DNA of 13,761 nucleotides, taken from the NCBI GenBank assembly GCA_964632845.1, contig CAZWDU010000026.1, positions 1-13,761 of the forward strand. The letters are read 5' to 3'. The DNA comes from JAOZHU01 sp964632845. GTDB taxonomy: Archaea; Thermoproteota; Bathyarchaeia; Bathyarchaeales; Bathycorpusculaceae. Position numbers and translations under genes: made by a program. The notes under the pieces are model-generated. The model ran no database searches. It was not told the origin of the DNA and saw nothing but the letters and a program-made list of their open reading frames with translations. Below are positions 8,132-12,276 of this stretch, in pieces (position 1 is the stretch's first letter; every line of letters starts with the position of its first letter).

Positions 8132-8398
8132 CTAAGTGCCAGTGGTGTTAGCTGCTGATGGCCTGCGTGAAGAACCGTAAACCTTGTCAGTGAACATGCA
8201 GTAAACGTCAACTTCGCCTTGAGCAATCTTTATTGGGAATTCTTCGTGAACGCCACAGCTGCTGCAGCCCACCACGGCGCGGCTTTCTTCTCTGAAGATT
8301 TCCACGCGAACTGTTTCTTTACCACATTTAGGGCAAGAGAAGAACTTGGGTAAACGCTTCTTGGGGATGTGGACAACTTTTCTCCTTCTTCGCCCCAT
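8132..8398 (-). CDS. Transcription elongation factor Elf1 homologue
   Basis: An 88-residue protein starting with the basic tail MGRRRRKVVHIPKKRLP, followed by a zinc ribbon with two cysteine pairs (CPKC near residues 22-25 and CSSC near 45-48). It continues with the acidic, hydrophobic core EEFPIKIAQGEVDVYCMFTDKVYG. This is the arrangement of eukaryotic Elf1 and its archaeal homologues, which bind RNA polymerase near the downstream DNA channel and help elongation. The last dozen residues (SSRRPSAANTTGT) are a low-complexity tail. A GGAAGG purine tract about ten bases upstream supports the ATG at 8398. It is the first gene of an operon with GGGP synthase and is divergent from nadE across a 104-base promoter region. 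Confidence 0.88.
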   Translation of the reverse strand: MGRRRRKVVHIPKKRLPKFFSCPKCGKETVRVEIFREESRAVVGCSSCGVHEEFPIKIAQGEVDVYCMFTDKVYGSSRRPSAANTTGT

Positions 8399-8427
8399 TC
8401 ATAACATCCTTCCGTAAACGTGAATTA

Positions 8428-8451
8428 ACGCGCAATAGTATTTATGCGCGT
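8428..8451. promoter_or_regulatory. Perfect inverted repeat spanning the elf1 TATA box, between elf1 and nadE
   Basis: The arms ACGCGCA (8428-8434) and TGCGCGT (8445-8451) are exact reverse complements separated by ten bases. The spacer, read on the minus strand, contains a TATA-like TAAATACT suitably placed for the elf1 gene (start 8398). The right arm ends one base before the nadE TATA-like element. A dimeric regulator bound here could control both divergent promoters. No known operator is recognised. Confidence 0.5.
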
Positions 8452-8452
8452 C

Positions 8453-8460
8453 CTTAAATA
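8453..8460 (+). promoter_or_regulatory. Candidate TATA box for nadE
   Basis: CTTAAATA lies 43-50 bases before the GTG start of nadE. Initiation about 25 bases downstream, near 8483, gives a leader of about 20 bases carrying AAGGAT at 8485-8490 as a possible ribosome-binding site. Confidence 0.45.
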
Positions 8461-8502
8461 GTTGCCTACAACCAATAGAACATCAAGGATGCGTGAGCCA
8501 AG

Positions 8503-9345
8503 GTGAAATTGGCGCCTTCTGTCTTAGAATTAGACTTGGCTGAGACAGAGAAGAGAATCAAAAGGTTTATCAAAAATTATGTTGAGAACGCGGGAGCAGA
8601 CGGCATAGTTCTCGGATTGTCTGGCGGAGTTGACAGCAATACAATAGCCGCGTTGTCTAGCCTCGCAATAGGCGGAGACCATGTGCTGGGGCTTATGTTG
8701 CCAGAAAAAGAAACTTGCAACCCTAAGGACATAGAGGATGCGAGAATCGTTGCAGAGAAATTCGGCGTGAAAACTCAAGTCTGTGACATCACGCCTGCTC
8801 TGGAAGGCTTTTACAAGACGATACCAATATTTGACGCAGCAGACAAGCTCTGCAAAGGCAACATAAAAGCGAGAACAAGAATGATTTACCTTTACTACTA
8901 CGCAAACAAGTCTAACCGAATAGTCTGTGGAAGCTCGGACAAGTCAGAAACCATGATGGGCTACTTCACGAAATGGGGCGACGTATCCGCAGACATATCG
9001 CCAATAATGGATTTGTACAAAACTCAAGTTCGCAAACTCGCGGCGCACTTGGGAATTCCAACCGAACTTGCGGAAAAACCCTCCACCCCCGCCTTGTGGC
9101 CCAACCAGCTTGCTGAAACAGAACTCGGCATCAAATACGAAACGCTGGACCTAATCCTTTACGGGCTGGAACGGTTCATGGGTACCGAAGAAATAGCACA
9201 GCAACTGAACATTGGAAACGCGCTTGTTAAGAAAGTGAAAAGCCGTTGGCTCGCTGAAGAACACAAAAGGCGGATGCCGCTAACAGCAAAGCTTGAATAT
9301 CGCACTGTGGGAACAGACTTCAGACTTCCACGAGATAACTACTAA
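8503..9345 (+). CDS. nadE: NAD+ synthetase (NadE), synthetase domain only
   Basis: The 280-residue enzyme converts nicotinic acid adenine dinucleotide to NAD+ using ATP and an ammonia source, the last step of NAD synthesis. The N-type ATP pyrophosphatase loop SGGVDS is at residues 40-45. Other landmarks are GNIKARTRMIYLYYYAN, CGSSDKSE, the GDVSADISPIMDLYKTQVRKLA segment and the C-terminal HKRRMPLTAKLEYRT. No glutaminase domain is fused, so on its own it would be an ammonia-dependent form. However, a nitrilase-family gene follows after only 19 bases. The motif usually seen as LWxGQTDExELG reads LWPNQLAETELG here, a local departure from the form I expect. The start is GTG with a modest AAGGAT upstream. 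Confidence 0.94.
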   Translation: MKLAPSVLELDLAETEKRIKRFIKNYVENAGADGIVLGLSGGVDSNTIAALSSLAIGGDHVLGLMLPEKETCNPKDIEDARIVAEKFGVKTQVCDITPALEGFYKTIPIFDAADKLCKGNIKARTRMIYLYYYANKSNRIVCGSSDKSETMMGYFTKWGDVSADISPIMDLYKTQVRKLAAHLGIPTELAEKPSTPALWPNQLAETELGIKYETLDLILYGLERFMGTEEIAQQLNIGNALVKKVKSRWLAEEHKRRMPLTAKLEYRTVGTDFRLPRDNY

Positions 9346-9364
9346 AAGTCACAGAGGAAAAAGT

Positions 9365-10198
9365 ATGAAAGAAAAAATCAAGATCGCCCTTGCACAGATA
9401 AGCAGCAAACGCGAAAACAAACAAGCTAACCTACAGAAAATCGAAGAATACACTGTAAAAGCAAAAACGCAAGCTGTAGACCTTGTGATTTTCCCAGAAC
9501 TCGCATTGACAGGTTACGTGGTGAAAGACCAGATTTACGAAATAGCGGAAACAATACCTGGACCCGCAATCAAAACAACAGAGGCGATAGCAAAGAAAAC
9601 TGGGGTGCACATCGTTTTTGGCATGCCCGAACGGAGCGGAAAAACGCAGGCAACAATATTCAACACCGCAGTCTTAGTGGGACCAAAAGGCTTCATCGGG
9701 AAATACCGCAAAAGGTACCTGCCTACGCATAGCGTCTTCGAAGAAAAAAGATATTTCCGCCCTGGCTACCAAACCGCCGTGTTCAACACGGCACTGGGAA
9801 ACATAGGACTGTGCATTTGCTACGATATTTTCTTCCCAGAAGTATATCGCCTAACGCGGTTGAAAGGCGCACAGTTAATAGTGACTATATCGGCTTCGCC
9901 AGCCGTCCGCAGAAGCTACTTTGAAGTTTTAACGGCGGCAAGAGCTTTGGAAAACACGGCTTTCCTAGCGTATGTCAACCTCGTAGGTGTAGAGGAGGGG
10001 CTACAATTCTGGGGAGGAAGCAGAGTGGTGAGCCCAACAGGGGATGTTCTTGCCAAAGCAAAATACGATGAAGAAGATTTCGTCACGTTCGAAGTTGATT
10101 ATAGCGACATGCGACCTGCGGAAACGTTTATTCCTACCCTCAGAGACCTGCGTCCAGAACTCTTCGACGAACTGAAAAAGTACTCGGAAAACCTCTGA
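9365..10198 (+). CDS. Carbon-nitrogen hydrolase (nitrilase superfamily), possible glutaminase partner of NadE
   Basis: The 277-residue protein carries the complete Glu-Lys-Cys catalytic triad of the nitrilase superfamily. Glu45 is in FPELALTGY, Lys116 in YRKRYLP and Cys152 in CICYDIFFPE. The fold covers the whole protein, with no extra domain. The ATG at 9365 is preceded by GAGG at 9354-9357 with a seven-base gap, a good ribosome-binding site, so the longer frame beginning at 9293 inside nadE is not used. It lies 19 bases after the nadE stop and is surely co-transcribed. Family members hydrolyse amides or nitriles. In bacterial and eukaryotic glutamine-dependent NAD synthetases such a domain is fused to the N terminus of NadE and supplies ammonia. 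A separate subunit doing the same job is my inference; an unrelated amidase is the alternative. Confidence 0.9.
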   Translation: MKEKIKIALAQISSKRENKQANLQKIEEYTVKAKTQAVDLVIFPELALTGYVVKDQIYEIAETIPGPAIKTTEAIAKKTGVHIVFGMPERSGKTQATIFNTAVLVGPKGFIGKYRKRYLPTHSVFEEKRYFRPGYQTAVFNTALGNIGLCICYDIFFPEVYRLTRLKGAQLIVTISASPAVRRSYFEVLTAARALENTAFLAYVNLVGVEEGLQFWGGSRVVSPTGDVLAKAKYDEEDFVTFEVDYSDMRPAETFIPTLRDLRPELFDELKKYSENL

Positions 10199-10232
10199 CA
10201 GCGGCAAGACGGGCAACCTCAACTCGTCACGA

Positions 10233-10260
10233 ATCACAGCCGCATCACATCTGCTGTGAT
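10233..10260. repeat. TGTGAT/ATCACA cluster 1 with inverted repeat
   Basis: ATCACA occurs at 10233-10238 and 10244-10249, and TGTGAT at 10255-10260. The last two form a perfect inverted repeat with a five-base spacer (TCTGC). The right half runs into a TGATATCA palindrome (10257-10264). This is the layout of a dimeric operator, superficially similar to bacterial CRP/FNR half-sites. It lies 35 bases after the nitrilase stop, so it is more likely to serve the downstream region. Confidence 0.6.
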
Positions 10261-10277
10261 ATCAAAAGAACAGGCGT

Positions 10278-10313
10278 AATCACACGTGATTCCTGCGTGA
10301 TAAGTGACGTCAC
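10278..10313. repeat. TGTGAT-type cluster 2 and GTGACGTCAC palindrome
   Basis: AATCAC (10278-10283) and GTGATT (10286-10291) form an inverted repeat with a two-base spacer. A further GTGAT follows, and then GTGACGTCAC at 10304-10313, a perfect 10-base palindrome. The same palindrome recurs at 11279-11288, on the other side of the next gene. Confidence 0.6.
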
Positions 10314-10520
10314 GTCCGAAAGCTCCATGCCACAAAGACCATACAGCCAACCCGATATTGGAAACAGAATTTGCACAAGAGGCTGAACGGGGCATGAAAC
10401 AATGGAATAACGTGTAGCTTGCTGCAAACCAAGAATTGGCAACTGGTTAGGGTTGAAAATTATGGGTTATTGTAAAAACAGGATGAACACTGAAAAAATC
10501 GTACTAAAAAAGGAAAGGGC

Positions 10521-10527
10521 TTTTTTT
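10521..10527 (+). terminator. Possible T-tract terminator
   Basis: Seven T follow AAAGGGC. A run of T on the coding strand is the usual archaeal termination signal. It lies about 320 bases beyond the nitrilase stop, so assigning it to the nadE operon is tentative. Confidence 0.25.
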
Positions 10528-10562
10528 CTCTCAGAATGAGCGTTTCAAAAAGGATGCAGCAG

Positions 10563-10576
10563 AAAAATATAAAAGG
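10563..10576 (+). promoter_or_regulatory. Strong BRE/TATA-like element upstream of the unknown gene
   Basis: AAAAATATAAAAGG has a purine-rich stretch followed by TATAAAA (10568-10574), one of the best TATA matches in the window. Initiation near 10595 would give a leader of more than 100 bases before the coding start at 10728, or an independent short RNA ending at the T-tract at 10655-10662. Confidence 0.45.
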
Positions 10577-10637
10577 TTTATTTCAAGGCCTTTTTCCTAA
10601 AAAGCGCACAATTCAAGCCTAAAATCATTTAATAATC

Positions 10638-10662
10638 AGCATTATAATGCTAAATTTTTTTT
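10638..10662 (+). terminator. 14-base palindrome followed by T8
   Basis: AGCATTATAATGCT (10638-10651) is a perfect palindrome able to form a short hairpin. After AAA it is followed by eight consecutive T (10655-10662). The combination resembles a terminator or attenuator between the promoter at 10563 and the coding region. The palindrome could instead be a protein-binding site. Confidence 0.4.
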
Positions 10663-10664
10663 AA

Positions 10665-10678
10665 GCCTTTTATAAGGC
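10665..10678 (+). promoter_or_regulatory. TATA box embedded in an inverted repeat
   Basis: GCCTTTTATAAGGC has arms GCCTT and AAGGC around a TTAT loop, so the TATA-like core CTTTTATAA sits inside a palindrome. Initiation about 25 bases downstream would be near 10697. That excludes the TTG at 10680 as a start and favours the GTG at 10710 or the ATG at 10728. Confidence 0.5.
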
Positions 10679-10727
10679 GTTGTTCGGCGTAGAAAACGGT
10701 GCTTCAGTCGTGGTCAACGGTTTCAGC

Positions 10728-11282
10728 ATGTATGCAATAGGTTTAAATTTGGAGCCAGTATACAAAAGTGTATCCATTTGGGATTATCAAGAGGAACAAG
10801 CTTTGAAGCTAAAAGAAGGCGTTCAAGCGTTCTTAACAGGGGCCTTAAATGACCCCATTGTGCAAATACTTTACAAAAACAGCCAATTAACAAAAACACA
10901 GCTAGAAACGCTACTCATAGACGTTTTAGCCGAAAATATGTCTGGCAAACAGCTAAAATACGACGAAAAGGCCCGATTAAGACTAACAAAGGCGAAAATA
11001 AGCCGTGGAGCCTTTAACAGGACATTAAAACAGTCCAAAGAAAACGTCATAAAATCAATATACACAGTGTTACTTCTAGGATACTTGGGCATTTTTGAAA
11101 GCACAACTCTTGACCCCTATCTTGAAATAGCCAATAAACTGCATGAATATATCGAAGCACATAAAGGCATACCAGAAGGCAGCGAGGAGCTAAAAGACCA
11201 TCTAAAGGTCATAGAAATCATACGAGAAGAGCTCGAAACAAGCCTTAAAAGGCTGTCTAGTTCATCGGAAGGCACACTGTGA
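10728..11282 (+). CDS. Unrecognised protein, probably DNA-binding (helix-turn-helix-like)
   Basis: I do not recognise this 184-residue protein with certainty. It is hydrophilic and largely helical, with no signal peptide or membrane segment. A central stretch (LTKTQLETLLIDVLAENMSG, then KAKISRGAFNRTLKQSKENV and IKSIYTVLLLGYLGIFE) reads like a winged-helix or related HTH. KISRGAFNRTLKQ would be the basic recognition region and the LLLGYLGIF helix packs behind. The C-terminal third (about residues 120-184) is charged and helical, possibly a dimerisation coiled coil. I place the start at the ATG at 10728, because the TATA box at 10665-10678 would initiate after the TTG at 10680, which otherwise extends the frame by 16 residues. 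The frame stops inside a TGTGACGTCACA palindrome. With operator-like repeats on both sides, a regulator controlling its own region is a reasonable guess, not shown. Confidence 0.65.
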   Translation: MYAIGLNLEPVYKSVSIWDYQEEQALKLKEGVQAFLTGALNDPIVQILYKNSQLTKTQLETLLIDVLAENMSGKQLKYDEKARLRLTKAKISRGAFNRTLKQSKENVIKSIYTVLLLGYLGIFESTTLDPYLEIANKLHEYIEAHKGIPEGSEELKDHLKVIEIIREELETSLKRLSSSSEGTL

Positions 11283-11289
11283 CGTCACA
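11278..11289. repeat. 12-base palindrome TGTGACGTCACA over the stop codon
   Basis: TGTGACGTCACA is perfectly palindromic. Its inner ten bases equal the palindrome at 10304-10313. It contains the TGA stop of the preceding gene (11280-11282) and is followed by another ATCACA at 11291-11296. Confidence 0.65.
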
Positions 11290-11435
11290 AATCACACCCA
11301 TGCTGCACAAATGCTACATGTGAAGCAGGGGAAATAACAAAGCCAAGAACAGGGGTTAAATCGTAAAAAAAGGGTTAAAAACGGGTTTCTACCGCAGCAG
11401 GCATGCAGTAAAACGGCGCAGTAATCATGTGAAGG

Positions 11436-11452
11436 AAACTGTGATGTGTGAT
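11436..11452 (+). repeat. 17-base direct repeat, copy 1
   Basis: AAACTGTGATGTGTGAT, itself containing two TGTGAT hexamers seven bases apart. It is identical to the copy at 11505-11521. It lies about 35 bases upstream of the TATA-like element at 11487-11496, the position expected of an upstream regulator site. Confidence 0.75.
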
Positions 11453-11504
11453 ATCATGCAGCAGGGGTGACTTGGTGCACCATAAACCTTAAATTTCCAT
11501 GGAT

Positions 11505-11521
11505 AAACTGTGATGTGTGAT
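11505..11521 (+). repeat. 17-base direct repeat, copy 2
   Basis: An exact second copy of AAACTGTGATGTGTGAT, 69 bases after the first. It lies where transcription from the TATA-like element at 11487-11496 would begin, so a bound protein here would be expected to block initiation. Confidence 0.75.
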
Positions 11522-11543
11522 GCAACTGTTAAAATCACGGGCA

Positions 11544-11568
11544 AATCACAGAAGGCGTAGTTGTGATT
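11544..11568. promoter_or_regulatory. AATCACA/TGTGATT inverted repeat overlapping the start codon
   Basis: AATCACA (11544-11550) and TGTGATT (11562-11568) are exact reverse complements with an 11-base spacer. The right arm includes the GTG start codon at 11563, and the spacer includes GAAGGCG, the likely ribosome-binding site. The element could act on DNA as an operator or, as a hairpin in mRNA, hide the ribosome-binding site. Confidence 0.5.
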
Positions 11569-12276
11569 GAGTTTTCACTGATACTTGCAGGCATTCTGCT
11601 TGCCGCGACGGCAGGCGTGGCCTTGGAATACTACAAGCAGATTCGCAAGGCACAAAAAGAATACGAGAAAGCAAAAAACGCTGTCGAAGACATCGTGTTA
11701 AGTTTCAACAGGGAACTTAAGCGCGAAACTGACAGGTTGGAGATTGTGGCATTTAAAGTGGAAGGGACAGCATCTAAAGCAGATGTGAGTGTTAAAAAGG
11801 TGGACAGCCTCGAGAAGAAATTCGGGCCTCTTGAAGACCAAGTTAAGGGCATCGCTGAGAACAACCTAACCATTTCAGCGAGGTTAACCGACGTTGACAC
11901 AAAAATGCGTGATGTCGAAGCGTCACAGGAAACGTTAAGGGAGAAAATCACGGCGCTGGATGAGCAAATACAAAAGTTTTCAGTAATACCCGAAGTAAAA
12001 AGTGAGCCAGTTATACCGATTAAAAGAGACAAAGCCATGGCTGCACTAACGGACACCGAGCTATCAGTTTTAGAAATGCTCTCGACTGAAGGCCCGAAGA
12101 CTGCGCCTGAAATTAAGGAGAGAGTGCAGCTCAGCAGAGAGCACACCGCGAGGCTAATGAAGAAACTGTACGAAAAGGGCTATCTGGAGAGGGAAACGGG
12201 AAAAATTCCCTTCAAATACAGCGTCAAAGAAGAAATGGTAAAATTCTTGAAAAAAGCAGAACCAGAACAGGCGTGA
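11563..12276 (+). CDS. Membrane-anchored coiled-coil protein with C-terminal winged helix
   Basis: The 237-residue protein has three parts. An N-terminal hydrophobic helix (about residues 3-23) would anchor it in the membrane. A long charged helical region with heptad-like spacing (about 25-140, with repeated ExxLxxKI and VDxxEKK patterns) is predicted to be a coiled coil. A short proline-rich linker (about 142-154) leads to a winged helix-turn-helix (about 160-228). The winged helix includes LTDTELSVLEMLSTEGPKT, the recognition region ERVQLSREHTARLMKKLYEKGYLER and a wing, similar to MarR/TrmB-type archaeal domains. A GTG start with GAAGGCG six bases upstream is well supported. Its stop codon directly abuts the stop of the convergent HerA-like gene. 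A membrane-tethered transcription factor or DNA-membrane tether would fit; no named family is recognised. Confidence 0.82.
   Translation: MIEFSLILAGILLAATAGVALEYYKQIRKAQKEYEKAKNAVEDIVLSFNRELKRETDRLEIVAFKVEGTASKADVSVKKVDSLEKKFGPLEDQVKGIAENNLTISARLTDVDTKMRDVEASQETLREKITALDEQIQKFSVIPEVKSEPVIPIKRDKAMAALTDTELSVLEMLSTEGPKTAPEIKERVQLSREHTARLMKKLYEKGYLERETGKIPFKYSVKEEMVKFLKKAEPEQA

Larger units (their letters stand above)
10199..10727. other. Long intergenic region, regulatory and repeat rich
   Basis: About 530 bases lie between the nitrilase gene and the chosen start of the next gene. I see no convincing coding sequence, tRNA or known RNA. The first part (10230-10315) is crowded with TGTGAT/ATCACA hexamers and palindromes. 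The middle (10320-10500) has no recognisable feature. The last part (10500-10680) is AT rich with T-tracts, two TATA-like elements and a 14-base palindrome, listed separately. The longest small frames (25 to 37 codons) have no supporting signals. Confidence 0.7.
11283..11562. other. Intergenic regulatory region upstream of the membrane winged-helix gene
   Basis: These 280 bases hold no coding sequence that I can support. They contain six TGTGAT/ATCACA hexamers, with a seventh crossing the end at 11562-11567. They also contain the two copies of the 17-base direct repeat, a TATA-like CCTTAAATTT at 11487-11496, and G/A-rich AGGGGTTAAA and AGGGTTAAAA segments near 11352-11380. Confidence 0.6.

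Noticed and set aside
8489..8506. A five-codon upstream frame (ATG to TGA) overlapping the nadE start
   Set aside because: Too short to support as a leader peptide and likely by chance.
9293..9364. N-terminal extension of the nitrilase gene overlapping nadE
   Set aside because: The strong GAGG site and the family alignment both place the start at the ATG at 9365.
10233..10260. A bacterial CRP or FNR binding site
   Set aside because: The half-sites resemble TGTGA/TCACA, but the spacing differs and the genome is archaeal; only the general idea of a dimeric operator is kept.
10304..10417. A 37-codon frame starting with GTG inside the first GTGACGTCAC palindrome
   Set aside because: No ribosome-binding site and no recognisable similarity; the start falls in a repeated palindrome, and a chance frame of this size is expected.
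10462..10539. A 25-codon ATG frame in the intergenic region
   Set aside because: Low complexity, ends in the T-tract and lacks a ribosome-binding site.
11436..11521. C/D box small RNA, based on TGATGT-like repeats
   Set aside because: The C box is imperfect and no correctly spaced D and D' boxes were seen.
10233..11568. A CRISPR array
   Set aside because: The repeats are short, irregularly spaced and in both orientations, with no repeat-spacer periodicity and no cas genes.
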